NCBI GenBank assembly: GCA_958295665.1
Contig: OY282558.1
Coordinates: forward strand, 354,063,034 to 354,127,033
Direction of reading: 5' to 3'
Length of the DNA: 64,000 nucleotides
Source: Tipula vernalis
Taxonomy: Eukaryota; Arthropoda; Insecta; Diptera; Tipulidae
The stretch's first letter is position 1, and each line of letters opens with the position of its first letter. The notes below the pieces were generated by a model that made no database searches, was not told where the DNA came from, and saw only the letters and a program-made list of their open reading frames with translations. Shown one piece after another: positions 41,394 to 53,951 of the stretch. Made by a program: the position numbers and the translations under genes.

Positions 41394-41439
41394 TGAACTT
41401 TACCATCATAAAACAACTACTCAACCCCAATAAAGACGC

Positions 41440-41740
41440 ATTGAACAATATTCAATATTATCGAAAAATCTCCAGCCATCTGGGAAATTTGCAATCTTAA
41501 CATAATGCGAGTTAACACTAACGAGTTCCTATAACGAGTTGATAGTATCATAACGTTTAGCAAACATTTTTCGAACATCTCAGAAAATCTCAAAAATTCT
41601 GAAAAAATGCGCTTCTGCAAACTTAGCTAACTGTATTTAACTCAATGTATATGCAAATCTCGAAAAACTTAAAAACAGAACCTCGTAAACCACTAATTAT
41701 GTAACAGGACGCGCTCTGCCCTTGATTCGAAGAACCTAGA
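41440..41740. repeat. Dispersed repeat family D, copy 3
   Basis: AAATCTCGAAAAACTTAAAA, CCACTAATTATGTAACAG and GATTCGAAGAA match the copy at 2680-2770 in order, with the same ATCTCGAAAAT vocabulary upstream. Confidence 0.5.
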
Positions 41741-42002
41741 CAAAAATCTTAAGAAGGTTTAGATAGCGCCCGACTCCGGATAACATTATCTTACGTAGTT
41801 GTGCCTTGAACGCGTGAGAAAACCAATAGTGGTTCATAACATTATAACTGGATGAAGAATGAATAGCTAAATAAAATAAATTAAAGAAGGTCCCATCAAA
41901 CCCCACCTCCCGAAGTAATACAAACGGTGTTTTCGGGGGACAAATCGCTAATGAAAGGAACATGTTTTGTAGCAGTGTATTATGAAGATTTTCAACCACC
42001 TA

Positions 42003-42128
42003 GCGGTAAAAACGCACCACACACCCACAAACATTAACACGCGCACTTACACAAACGCGCACTCACACCAACACACATAGATAAACAGACACACTCGTAC
42101 ACAATTACACACACACATATACTCATAC
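42003..42128. repeat. CA-rich simple repeat
   Basis: Imperfect (CA)n-type sequence with ACACAC, CGCAC and TACACA interruptions. No function inferred. Confidence 0.7.
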
Positions 42129-42150
42129 GTATCACGAAACATAAGATTTT

Positions 42151-42234
42151 ATAATTCTTAAAAAAAGTAAATCTGCAATTAATTATTTTGCTGCAAAAAA
42201 ATTACTAGCAGATTTACTTTTTTGCAGAATTATA
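42151..42234. repeat. Short inverted repeat
   Basis: ATAATTCTTAAAAAAAGTAA and ATCTGC on the left are mirrored by GCAGATTTACTTTTTTGCAG and AATTAT on the right. About 84 bp. It lies just before the Helitron relic; I cannot tell if it is related. Confidence 0.5.
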
Positions 42235-42299
42235 TGAAACAGAATTTTGTGAAACAGAATTATATAAAACAAAAATTCGTATCCAACCCGTTTTAAAAT

Positions 42300-45200
42300 T
42301 TGAACTCGAAATCTTTGCGATGATCAAAGAGTATATAATACTACGAACTTCTGATGATGTTGGTATAGTTTATGTTGCTGAACTTGATTTTGATGTTCAA
42401 CCAAGTGAATCCAATTCTCTTAAACGTATTAATTCATGATGTTTCATGATTTTCCCACTGTTTTTTCCAGATGGTGAATTTGGATGGCTCAGAAATTTAT
42501 TGGATAATACTAATCATGCTACCAATACCCAAACTATAGTAACGACACTTGAATTTTACCTCAAAAAAATTGCAATTCGCCGAAACCACTTCAACCCTAT
42601 ATTTTATGGCCGAAAACTATTTCGAATGATCAAAAATAATCAAAAGGTTTTACGTGAAGAATCGTATAAAGATTTATTAGAATATGTTAGTAGTATTACG
42701 GGTTGTCCGTTGATGGAAACCCGTGAACGTCTACTCCACAAGGCTATATTTATCGCATACTACATGTATCAGCTTAATTATTTCGGTTTGTAACTTGACT
42801 CGAGTAGCAACGACTTTTTGCCTCGAGTTATAGCTGATTTACATGCAACGACATTCGACGTCCGCAAAATAGTTGAAGCACAACATAAGAAAAACTACAA
42901 AACAAAAAGCGAAAAAGTAATCATTTGCTTAAAAAGGTCAATTGAACAAACCCAAAAATCGCCGCCTGCTTTTATTGTAGATGACGAGTTTCATCTTTTT
43001 TCTGTATAATCGTCGATACGTGAATAAATAACTATAATAACGTTACACATTTCTCCTTTTTACGCAAAGTATTTGACATCTGGTGTACGGTTTTACAACC
43101 TAGCCAAAAGTGATCAACCGATAAATAAATGTATAATTAGACATGTTTATTGGTCAAATTGTTTCAAAATCATCGTTTTTTGCAATTAAAAAATTAAATT
43201 TATTTTCAATGGTAGTTTATTTATCGAATAATATTTGTATTTAAATATAATTGCGGTACATAAATAACCGGTTATCACCTTTGGTTCATACAAATTTTGG
43301 CGCCTCTCGCGGCGCTTTAAAGGCGATATCTTTTTTATTTTCGTGATTTTTCCCCTTTTATAAAGGTATATTGTTTTCCGTAGCCACTACGATTTTCCAA
43401 TTGAATTTATTACATGCACCACACCACGCAAGTTTCTCGTATCGCGCAAAGGATGTCGGTAATAATCATGGTGAAGACATATTTCAAAGTTCTGTATTTT
43501 GACAAAAGGTCACAACATTGGCATAATAAAATTAGAGCATATATTGACAACACAACTTGATTAAATAAAATTTATTGGAGTAGGTTTTGTAGTTAAAGTT
43601 TTATTTGAAATTTATTGTGACTTGAAAAAATAGAATTAATTGTTCCGTAGACTACGTCGCTGCCACAGTAGCATTATTCGGCATATTGCCACGTGGGAAA
43701 TATATTTATTCTTCCTTCAACGTTTGTGACGACAGTGGTGCGTAAATTTGGCCGTCCCAAATTATAGAATAAAAAAGTTATAGAATAAAAAACGTGGTTT
43801 CCCCATGCTTATTGTTTATTTACAATCTTTAAAGAAAAGAAAATTAAAACCGCAAACGATATTGATAATATTACATCCGCTGAATTACCGGATCGACAAG
43901 AACATCCTGCTTTTAACGCAAAATATTCAATAACGCTATGGCTAATTATTCCCTTACTCAATCTGCATGATTGAAGAATCTTCCTCCAAAAAATTTGCCA
44001 AAGCCTTCTGCTATATATAAGCACCGAAATAACTCTAATGAAATTCATTATACACGTAGTAAAATTTCAGTCGACAATCAAATTTTGTGGTGCCCTATAA
44101 TTCACACTTAGATAAGTCTTAAATTTAATGCTCATATTAGGGTTAATTATCACGAAATTAATAAACATTTAAATTATCATTGTATTATTTCTCGAGAAGC
44201 AGCGTGGCATTTGCTAGTTTGCCTCCTCACGCTCACAATAAGTCTGTGTCGTTATGTTGTCTCACTTTTAAAAAACGACCAATCTATTTTTTTTTTTTGG
44301 AGGAGTACCACGCTGAAAGTGTGAAGTACCACGACTTTAACTGCCTATCCTGATTTAAATAGTTCAGATTCGATAGCTCATCGATATTTTTACCAAGATA
44401 TTCCTAATAATTTTGTGTTTAAAAATAAAATATGGTATTAGTAACAATAATTGGCCATTGTAATCCGAAAAATCCTTTGAAACTTTTCGCAGATTTCAAA
44501 GTACGGTAGAAGTATAGAAAATCTCTAATTGTATGCGTTAATAACGTACGAGAACAGCCCTCCCTCCGTCTGATGGTTTCAATTTTAATTAATTTTTTCC
44601 ACTTTCTAATTTCGAATATAATTCGGATGACGATGATAATTTAGTTAATTCTAATGTAGATTACAATAATTTAATATAGAATGATTTAGCTACGGATAGT
44701 AATTTAAATTCGGTACTGGCTTTATGTTACTGTTAATCACGGAAATATTTTTATTTAGATGAACCCGATGGAAGAAGAAACTCATTTTTGTATAGCGCTT
44801 ATTAGTTAGTCTTATTAGTAAAAAAAACGCTAACCTGAGCATGGGCAGGAATTGGTGCTACATTATTTATTACCAAGCGACTTAGATTTTTGTTTATCCT
44901 TACAACTTTATCTAGCCAAAAAAGAATTTTTGAAGTCTGTAGATTATTATTGCGTCAACAATCAAAAAATCTTCCAACTGGCGTCATTCTATAATTTTTA
45001 CATTAAAAGCAATAAGCGAGCGTTATTCGATGCTGAGTTTTGTAAATGGCTTTTTGATATGAGTGATGGCAAAATACCTATGCCAATACCGTCTGTAATT
45101 CAATTTTCAGTTGAAATTCTAAATTCTTTATATCAAATGACATAGTTACCGATTTCGAAACGCTTAATTCTTTGCCAAATATACAAAGATGTTCGATTAA

Positions 45201-45540
45201 TTAATAAACGCATCTTGATCATTTTAAAACATTCACAAAAAATGAGTTTTTATGCGATTGGCTTCAATTGGAAATTATTGCTGGAACTGTTCATTTTGTT
45301 CCTATCTACATTGAATAATCGAACAGTACCATTCAATTTCGTTAGACACCAGTTTCCAGCTTGTTTTGCACACGCAATGACAAATAAATCTCAAGAGTAA
45401 ACTTGCGATAAAGTTAGTCTACATCTTTCAGAATCCTGTTTTCCTTACAGTACATTTTACGGTAACAAAATGAAATTGTTAAAAATTCAAGTTGCAGATG
45501 TCAATCGACAAGATGAAATGGACTAACTTATCGTGAATTA
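42300..45540 (+). pseudogene. Decayed Helitron (helitron-like Rep/helicase)
   Basis: Pieces of a Helitron protein appear in order on the plus strand. At 42446-42690: PLFFPDGEFGW, then TTLEFYLKKIAIRRNHFNP, GRKLF, NQKVLREESYKDLLEYV. At about 43850-43920: NDIDNITSAELPDRQEHPAF. At about 44070-44095: a VVPYN-like word. At about 44190-44270: REAAWHLLVCLLTLT. At 45030-45130: AEFCKWLFDMSDGKIPMPIP. At 45330-45400: VPFNFVRHQFPACFAHAMTN, followed by KSQ and LHLSESCFP, the end of the helicase. Many stops, frameshifts and deletions, and the ATP-binding Walker motifs were not found. Terminal hairpin and CTRR end not identified. Confidence 0.7.
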
Positions 45541-45794
45541 TAATTTACAATGGTATGTACAGGGTGTTTACATCAATTTAATACACAGTTTTCTAGAACC
45601 CCTAATATCCCCTAATATTTAATGATATTTGTTTTGCAGCCTATATCATCCAAAGCAAATATTTATAGCAGAACTAGCTGACAAGAATGTTTACCATGGG
45701 TAAGTAAGTTATAAAACCATGTGAAAAGTGTTTATTATCAAATAAATAAAATATATGAACCGAATCCTACGGACAATTTATGTAATAAAGTTAA

Positions 45795-46252
45795 GGCCAG
45801 CCGTAGACGTAACGTTTAACTGTGCAAATTCAACTGCACAAGTCAATCGTTACAAGGCTAGTTGACCGTGTAGGGGGCAAAACTGCGCAGCTTTGAAACA
45901 TTGTTAAGTGACTTGTGCACAAAACGTTTTGACTTGTGCAAGTCTATCAACAGTAGTTTTTTTATTTTTGTTTTACTTTTACATATTTTGAGTTGTCAAC
46001 TATATACAATTAAATAATGGTGAAACGAAAAATAATGGAGGAATTCTTAGACATTTCATAGACTTGAAAATTGCTTTACAAGTTACGGGTATTATCACCC
46101 TCAGATTACAAGATCTTTATCTTCAGAGGTCATGTTTCAACAATGGAATATTTACAAAACTGAGCTAAAATTGTAACAATAGTTTGTGTTATCTAGGCGT
46201 TGACTTACACAAGGGTAAACTTGAGCGATAATCTGCACAGTTAGGACCGGCT
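45795..46252. mobile_element. Possible MITE with GGCCGGC-like ends
   Basis: TTAAGGCCAGCCGTAGACG near 45791 and, mirrored, GCACAGTTAGGACCGGCTTAA ending near 46254 share inverted termini; AACTGTGCA is in both. GACTTGTGCAAG-like words recur several times inside. TTA/TAA stands outside each end, which would fit a Harbinger-type insertion. The match is imperfect. Confidence 0.4.
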
Positions 46253-47916
46253 TAATACACGCGTCAAGTTTGTTTTAATCAGTAAATAATGTTCCTAAGA
46301 GGTCAAGATATTTTATAATGTCATCTGTATCGTACTTTCTCGAAACAATCATTATTCCTATATACATACTTTTTCATTTCTCGAAAATCACGTAAATTAA
46401 ACAGATTTACGTAGGCTTACACCGTCTTTGTGTATGTATATCTACGACTATCTGACTATTAGAAAATAATGAATGTTGTAGGTGTCTAGTTGAAAACAAA
46501 AAAATATTTACCCAATTTTTTAACAAATTTTTTCAATTTAAAACTCACACGGTTAGTAATCAATTAAAATTATATTTATGACTATAGAGCAAAACAATCA
46601 TTATTTATTTATGGTTTAGTGCGGTCTAGACATAATTTTTAATTTATAGTTTATTATTTTTTTTTTTTTTAATATTACCCTAAGTATAATTAACAATTTA
46701 ACTGTACATATCTTAAAGTTACGCATTTTAACTATAGTGTATATAAATGAAATCACTCGATTGGAAAATTTTAAATATATTCGTTAAGCGGTAGTGATTT
46801 TGCTTTTGATATATCATTTTGTAAATAAGACGTCGATTTGTCTGTATAATCGGATAATATAATACATGTACAGTATAGCTTTAATATTAGACCTAGTTTC
46901 CTAGTGGTTTTTAAATAAATTTACTACTAACAACAGCTTAGAAATAGATAAATTTTAAATAATACATTTTAATTATAAGCGTACAATTGGCATCATTTCT
47001 TTTTAATTGGCCTCCCACGCTTTTTATACAATATATAGCGAATTCTACGAGAACATAATTGTAACATTATATTTAGAATGTACACGCGAGATGCTATACA
47101 AGATTCGCGTTTTTATTTATTTTTTGTTTATTATCTCTTTTGTTTTACTATAAAATAATTGTTAAATGTACTTGTTTGTAATACAAATATAAATAAAATA
47201 TGGCAAGGTAGAATAAATAGCATGTTGTTGAAATAACGAAATTCGCTTCCCGGTTTTACTTTATAACAAGACAACCTTCTCACAAGCCACTTTTGTATAA
47301 ATCGACAATAATGAATAAAAATGGAAATAAATAATGAATAATTGTATTTACCTCTTCCAATATTGTATGTCTCATTGTTAAACGGTTTAATGATATCCAC
47401 TCACAGTCTGTATGCACAAAAATGTATTTTAAATTTAATCCCACTAAATATTTGAAAAATATAACTTCTATAATCACTAATTTCTTAAATTATACTGAAG
47501 GCACTATAAATACAAAAAAATTGTACATATATACTGATAATAACTTAACAAATAGCAACAACAGCAAAAAATGTAAAAAATAAAAATTTGTAAATGGTTT
47601 GAATACAGTCGCGATCACAGAGAATTTTTTTTTTTTTTTTTTTAAAGAGTTCTTTACTTCAAGTCGATTAGAATCAAATTGAGTTCTATACACACCACGT
47701 TTTTTTAGTAAACTAAATTGAAATTATTTTATTTTCTTATTTCTTAACAAAAAAAAACTAAATTAAAATTTTCGTTTTCTTTTTATAAATTATTTTTATT
47801 TTTTGTTGTTTACAATTTTTGTTATTACTACTATGTTTTATTTTTTCGTTTATTTTATATACGAAGAATGAGTAATCTTCGATTCTATTTATTAAGACGT
47901 TCCAACACATTTTGTA
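46253..47916. other. No recognisable feature
   Basis: Very AT-rich, with long T runs near 46660 and 47625. Only short open frames without similarity. Confidence 0.45.
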
Positions 47917-48055
47917 ATACAGACCAGTGATGGAATTTTAGGTACAATTGTACTTTTTTCGATACAAGTCATTTTTAAAAGTACAATAGTACATTACAGT
48001 GAAATTCAGTACATTCTGAAAAAATTGAATTATTTCTTTTTTTTACATCTTTTAA

Positions 48056-48214
48056 CCCCTTAAGGACCAGACCCGAGATATATCGGGACTTACTATATGG
48101 TCCAAAAAGATCGTACCCGAGATAACTCGGCCAGTCACATATTGTACGTTCCATGATGTATTTGCCCAAAATAACTTGTGAAAATAATTTTATAACAATA
48201 TTATTATTAACGGG
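48056..48214. mobile_element. piggyBac-like MITE
   Basis: 159 bp between TTAA at 48052-48055 and TTAA at 48215-48218. The ends are CCCCTTAA at the left and, mirrored, CCCGTTAA at the right. The interior has CCGAGATATATCGGG and CCGAGATAACTCGG stem-like words. TTAA target sites and CCC ends are the piggyBac signature. Confidence 0.6.
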
Positions 48215-48562
48215 TTAAACATAAAACAAATTTCCTAAAAAACGCAAATTTAGTTAACTGAAAATTGCTTATAGTATCTCATTAATGTGTGGTTTGTTAG
48301 CTTAATTTTTTGTATTAATTCTTTAACCCTAGTCAACGTGCGGGTCATTTTACTTGCGTAAACACATGCGTGATGAGTCTCTCGGACTCATATGTAATCT
48401 TAAGAAAAACTGAAAACATTTACTACATTTGAAAATGTTTTTTATTTACAAATTACAATACCAAAAATAAAATTAAATTTGGCAGTTACTTAGCTAGCAA
48501 GCCTCCTTAACTATTGGAGGAAAAATGTACCACTTAAGCTTAGAGGCCAAATAATCCTCGCG

Positions 48563-48583
48563 TAGGTTAGGTTAGGTTAGGTT
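48563..48583 (+). repeat. Short interstitial TTAGG array
   Basis: Four tandem TTAGG units (TAGGTTAGGTTAGGTTAGGT) followed by TGGAGTGGCTGC. TTAGG is the general insect telomere unit but is absent from fly telomeres; such short arrays occur inside interspersed repeats of flies. Here it lies within the piggyBac-like element, so a repeat origin is likely. Confidence 0.7.
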
Positions 48584-49169
48584 GGAGTGGCTGCTTGGGT
48601 CAAATTATACTAAGAGCCAGTAGGTACCTTCAGTAAGTTATTGTATTAATACGTTTATTAGTTAAATAAACGTGAAGAACTGAGAGACCTGCGTTTATTT
48701 TTATTTGGTTCAGCGAATTCCTGTTCTAAATTTACAAGATATATTTACTCGCTGTATAGCATTACAATTACTGCTACACTCTCATCTTAATTTTATAAAG
48801 TAAGGCTATGCCTCATTGATTAAGGTTTTTTTTTTTTTGCAGAAAATATATGTCACCGAAAAAATTGACGAAATAAAATGTTGGCTCGATTTTGTTCTTG
48901 AGCTAGCTTAAATTTTTGAAAAACCGAAAACATTTCATTCATTAGGCTTTCACGCTTACCGGGAAGTAAATCCTCTAGACCTTTCAATTAGTCGAAATCT
49001 ACTTAAATATTATAAAATCTATGAAATCTATTCTGTACTAATTCGAAACTACTAAACCTACTCCAATGTGAAGTTGCAATGATTATTTTAATATGAAGTA
49101 CATAGCTATTTTTCCCAGATGTCCAATTTTTGGATTTAGTGTAAGTTTAATTTACCTACATTGGAATTG

Positions 49170-50240
49170 TCTTAATAGGGAATATTTAAGATGTTGCTGA
49201 CTTACGCAAGTATATCGATATTTTCGATATTTTATGTGATTCTTCGAGGTTTATAACCTTATTCGAGATTTTTTTGGAGCGTTGTATATTTATGTATCGT
49301 GTATGAGTTATTAAGCGAAATTTTATATACTTTCGATATTGTTCGAATTTGGTTTGGATTGAATTAGGCGTAGCGTTGGGTTAGATTGTTCAAATTAGAT
49401 ATTTTCAGATTTTTGAATTAACCTGCAGATTTCCTGGTTTCATTTACTTCGAGTTGCGTTTGATTAACTTTTAGTTGCTTGCCATCGAGATTATTCGACG
49501 TCCTCTCTTATTGCTTTTTATTTGCTTATAGTATTTATTACAGATTGTTACATTATTACTGATATTTTTATTATTCAAGGTTATTCGAGAATTCTAATTT
49601 TATTCGAGATTTTTGGAATATCAGAAATTTCTTGAGAATATTGCGATTATTCTAGGCTCTAGAAAATTTTTCGATTATTCAAGTTTGGTTTAGAGTTGAT
49701 TCAGCGTAGTATTCTGATTTGTGACCTTCCAAAGGTGAGATTCTAATTTCAGATTTTTGGATTTATCTAGATTTCCAAATTGTTAGTGTTAAATAGTGTT
49801 GTATTCAATATTTTCAAAATTATTCGATTGTGAAATTTTGGTCGAGATCTTTAGTGGTTTCTCATTTTTCAAGATTATTATAAGATTCCAAATTTATTCG
49901 AATTTTCTGCGAATATTCGAAATTTTTTTGTGAATTTCTGAGCTAGACCATTCTAGAATAGAATAACTATTTGACCATTTCGAGATTAGTCGATCATTTC
50001 GAAATTTTGCGGGTTTCTCGATATTCCTCGAAATTTACAAGGATTTGCACTGGGTCTTGTTATTGAATTAGTGATTGTTTTCTGCAACTTTCATAGCATT
50101 GAGCTATGTATATACTACTAAACTTGGAGGATGTTGAGTTACATAGATGATATTTTTGGGAATATTTCAAATTTTCCAGGATTATTTGTTATCAAAATTA
50201 TTTTTGATGAGATTTTTTAAATTACTCGAGAGATTTGGTT
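49170..50240 (-). repeat. Dispersed repeat family D, copy 4 (reverse)
   Basis: About 1 kb of degenerate words such as TTCGAGATTTTT, ATTATTCGAG and TTTTCGATTATTC, the reverse complement of the vocabulary at 7896-8335. No reading frame or known protein. Confidence 0.4.
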
Positions 50241-51006
50241 TCTATACTGTAAATTATTCAAAGTGGAAAAACAAATGGTTTTTGGCGATTTGTGCTCGTT
50301 TAAACCAATAGATGTGCCCTAAACAAGGTTTTGGTCGACGTGACCAAAATAACGTCATTTCCTTTCATGTTATATTTTCACTTGCATGCTCAATTAAAAT
50401 GGCTTTTTCTGCATTTAAACAGCGACTACATACAAGTTTTGCTTGTGACTAGGTAGTGTGATGAACGCAAATAAAACAAAAATTTAACTTGCCTAAAAGT
50501 TTGTAAATAGTTGTGTTAGAACTTTTTGGGACACGTAAGGAAAGGGATAAAAAGAAGAGTTATGCTTCTGTCAAAAACTTGATGATGAAATTAAACAATT
50601 ATTTTTACTGTGCGAGTTTATTTTCTATTGAACAAATTGAATTTCTGTTTTGCATGCAGTGAATGCGTTGTATTTATAGATACACCTTGGCATTGAATTT
50701 TTATTCTATCAGTAATCTGTAAAAGCTCTAAAATGCTGCACTTTTCCCATACCAAGTTTATTCACTTCATCACCTGTTGATTTTTAGAGACTCATCGCAT
50801 GTTTTTATGTTTGTTTTTTTAAAAATGGGCTGGTTAGGGCTATATTCGGTGAAGTATAAAAATTGTTAGTAGGTGATTCTAGATCTCAAATAATAATTAT
50901 TACAATACTTAAAGCTCAATTTTGATAAAACATTTTTTTTTGGTTAATTTTTAGCTAATAAAATTAAAATGAGTCCGCGAGACTTAACCTATGCTGATTA
51001 GGGTTA

Positions 51007-52160
51007 ATAAAAAAATCCGACGTATCGACTGCCATTATCAAGGGTACAATTTAGACAATAATTTAAAAGTAAATAATTGATAACGAACGTTTACTAACGT
51101 AACTAGGGCACATTTTTAAAAACGAAAAATAATAGTTTCAGTTATACAATTACAATGTGAGTTATAGCTTAATAACAAGTCAAAGGTATCCCCTTGAATC
51201 TGCAGCAGGAATTAAGATAACTCGTTATGAGTGAAACTGAAGAGCAAGCGATTTTCGATACAAAGTGGATTATAAATTTATCAAATATTGAAATGGCTCT
51301 GGGCATTTTGAAAATTTGTCGATTCGGAAAAAATTTAAAAAATTTGTCTAAATCCATAAAAAATTACCATGGCACAACCCCGCATATATTTGGTCTGACA
51401 AAAATGTACAAAGTTGGTATTCCTTTGCGACCAATCGTAATCTATTTAGGTTCTACAATGTATAATTTTTCTTAATTTTTGTTAATATTTTAAATTGTTA
51501 GGTCGGAAATAACTTTCGGCTGTTGAAAACGCGGAAGATTTTAAAAATAAAATTAAAAATATACCTCTACTAACGAATTGCTTTTGCATGGTGGGTTCGG
51601 TACCTAGATTATAAAGTTTATCTTCGATCATATTTCAAAAATAACACGGTTCTCTTCTTAATCGAAAAAATTTTGAGATTAACAGACGTAACTTCATTCT
51701 GATAATTTCTAAATATCCGTTGATTAACCGATGTTTTAATTCAAAATATTTATTCGAGAAGTGTTTACTAGAGGTATTAGTACTATCGATAAACATAGCA
51801 ATTCGGGAAATAATTTGGAAAATATGCGCGAAAATTTCAAACTTTTCAGAATTTGGGTATGTTTTCATTTGCTAAATTAAAAGACAAAATTCCTCTAGAG
51901 TTACAAATCCCCCAGTCTTATAAAAAGTCGTTAGGAGTCTTAACGTCAGAATTGGGGGGTTAGATTCCATATTTCGGTTAAAGTGAGTATTTTTCATTTT
52001 TCAAATTCTATCCTAGTTACGTTAGGAAAACATTCGATATCAAAAATTTTCATTTAAATTATAGTGTAAATTGCACCCTTGAAAATGCCGGAATATACCG
52101 TCGAAACGTCGCACATTGAACTTAATTTTTTAGTTTAAATATACTTAAAACAATCACTTG
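51007..52160 (+). mobile_element. Penelope-like element fragment
   Basis: At 51360-51470 the plus strand reads NYHGTTPHIFGLTKMYKVGI, then PLRPIVIYLGSTMYNFS, the RT motif region of Penelope-like elements (GLPKxHK..PLRPIVS..GSPTYN). ENAEDFKNKIKNI follows at 51525. The end at 52063-52120 (AAATTGCACCCTTGAAAATG, then CGTCGAAACGTCGCA) looks like the typical Penelope 3' region. Its reverse complement occurs at the other edge (51010-51060: CCGACGTATCGACTGCCATTATCAAGGG as two joined words). Inverted terminal copies are known for this class. Both carry a degenerate hammerhead-ribozyme-like core. No endonuclease domain was seen. Confidence 0.6.
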
Positions 52161-52189
52161 AAACAAAATTGGTAATACTTTAAGCCGAA

Positions 52190-52810
52190 CATTATAGTGC
52201 TGACATGTTTTTTTATGGTATCACTAAAGTAAATTTAGGCATTACCCATAATGCTGACATATCTTGTATAGCGATATTATGGTTGTGATGGTTTAAATGA
52301 TGGATATCGCTTTCATCAAGTCCATCCCACAATCTGGTGGTCCTTGATAAAAATGTTGATCTAAATTTATTAATTCGTCCAAAACTTGCTTCTAGGGTAT
52401 AAACCTGACAATATTGAGCAAGCTTGGTTGATCTAAAATACTATTTAAATAATGGCATTAATTCTTTCAATTTATTGGATCTTTGGCCCCTGTGTCTTTA
52501 TTTATTAGTAATAAATGCAATCAACAATAAAATCACTGAACGAAATCGATAATGACGATCAAAGGTTAAGTTGTATTAGCCAAGATAGTTTGTAGAGTTA
52601 ATGTTTATTATTGTCTTTATAACTTTAGAAAAAATTGATACTAAACTTTTGATTTTATCCCCTTTTTTGGTACTGGATGAATATATAAAATGTTCCAAGA
52701 AGATGGAAAAAATACCTGTTGTCATCGAAAGATGAAATAGCTTGCTAAGTGTTTTTGCTACGGAAGTAAGGCAGTTCTTGAGAACAATTGCGGAGAACAT
52801 CCTCATTAAT
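52190..52810 (-). pseudogene. LINE RT fragment with 3' end
   Basis: The minus strand at 52806-52600 reads VLKNCLTSVAKTLSKLFHLS, then GIFSIFLEHFIYSSSTKKGD and IKSLVSIFSKVIKTI. This is the segment before the first RT catalytic motif (LFxxSLxxGxFPxxWK...KKGDK...NYRPIS). Then, at 52410-52300, LEASFGRINKFRSTFLSRTT and RLWDGLDES appear, the usual C-terminal end (R...RLWNxLP). The RT core between them is deleted. Confidence 0.65.
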
Positions 52811-53951
52811 TAAAGTTTATTTCTTTGAGTAGCTTTGAGACCAACGAATCCAGCAGATAAGAACTTGATGGAAATTGGGACCCAAATAATTAGCTTTCTT
52901 AAGAGTAATTGAATAATGATTATTATTGTTGTTTAACGGGAGTATCAAAGACTTAGATGTACAAAGAAAGTTGTTTTGAAGTTAACCAACAAAAGTTCTC
53001 CAATAGAACTAACAATTTGTAGATTACACTGCTTTGCATGCCAGATTTAATGTTTCACTGACTTATAGTTGCAGCGGCTGAATTATTAACGGCAGCTATA
53101 ATTTTTGGGTACTACTTTTATATAAAAAAACCCATTAAAAACAATTAGGTACAATTAAACTCAATTTAGTACAATATCATTTCAATCTTCAGTACAATTC
53201 AAAAAATACATTTTCCATCACTGATACAGACGGATACATTCGAGAAACCTACATTCTACAACAATATTATTACAGTTTTTGATTATTTGACAAAAAATGA
53301 ATGGAAATTTTTAAGTGATTTTCCATTTCCCGGTATTTGGTTTTATTTTTGCGTTCAGCATTTATAGCACAGAATATGTAAGCAGAATAATATCTACTGT
53401 TGCACTTTAGTCGTAAGTTTGTGAACAAACATTTTTGTAATTGTTTTTTTCGACTGATTAGGATTTAGAAAAGATAGAAAAATAATTTTGTATGCAATCA
53501 ATGAAACAAAAAAAAAGTACAAAAATGTTTGTACCCACCTCTTTGTTTTGATCAATAAAAATCAGTACAATTTTAAAAGGAAAGAGAAATCTTTACACTT
53601 TGTAGCCGTGTTTTCCATGAGAACTGCACTAGAACTCGATAAGCTTTTATTCTATGTAAACCGCAAAAAAATATAAATTCATAAAGCGCGAACATATGTA
53701 TAGTGTATTCGACATAAAAACAGATTTTAAGTTGAAAAATTTCCCCCTTCATTTATTTCAGCCATATTTTCTTATTTCTTGCTGACGTCATTACCCGCAA
53801 CTACACTCGATAAATTCATGGGTTTATCAAGTGTAATTAAAAAGTAAGCTGTAGTTGTAATTATTTATTGCAGTAACAGCTTAAAATGTGTATTTATGTT
53901 AGACGTTCTACACATTAGCACTTTATGAATTTATTTTTTTTTTTCAGTTTA

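Larger units (their letters stand above)
48327..51003. mobile_element. piggyBac-like non-autonomous element
   Basis: TTAA at 48323-48326 and 51004-51007 flank ends CCCTAGTCAACG and, mirrored, CCCTAATCAGCA. Subterminal GAGTCTCTCGGACTCAT at the left is matched, mirrored, by ATGAGTCCGCGAGACT at the right. About 2.7 kb. No piggyBac transposase was found; the middle (49170-50240) is filled by degenerate TTCGAGATTTTT words of repeat family D. This may be a non-autonomous element that picked up a repeat. Confidence 0.55.
47917..53231. mobile_element. 5.3-kb hAT-type unit with 8-bp target duplications
   Basis: The ends are CAGTGATGGAA at 47925 and TTCCATCACTG ending at 53223. ATACAGAC stands directly outside both ends (47917-47924 and 53224-53231), the exact 8-bp duplication of hAT elements. 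Subterminal GTACAAT motifs are repeated at both ends (about 47940-48010 and 53145-53205), as is usual for hAT transposase binding regions. No hAT transposase is visible inside. Instead the interior is filled by piggyBac-like, Penelope-like and LINE sequences, so a short non-autonomous hAT probably served as target for later insertions, or moved with this cargo. Confidence 0.75.

Noticed and set aside
48563..48583. Telomere end or telomeric fusion
   Set aside because: Only four units, inside an interspersed element, with transposon sequence on both sides.
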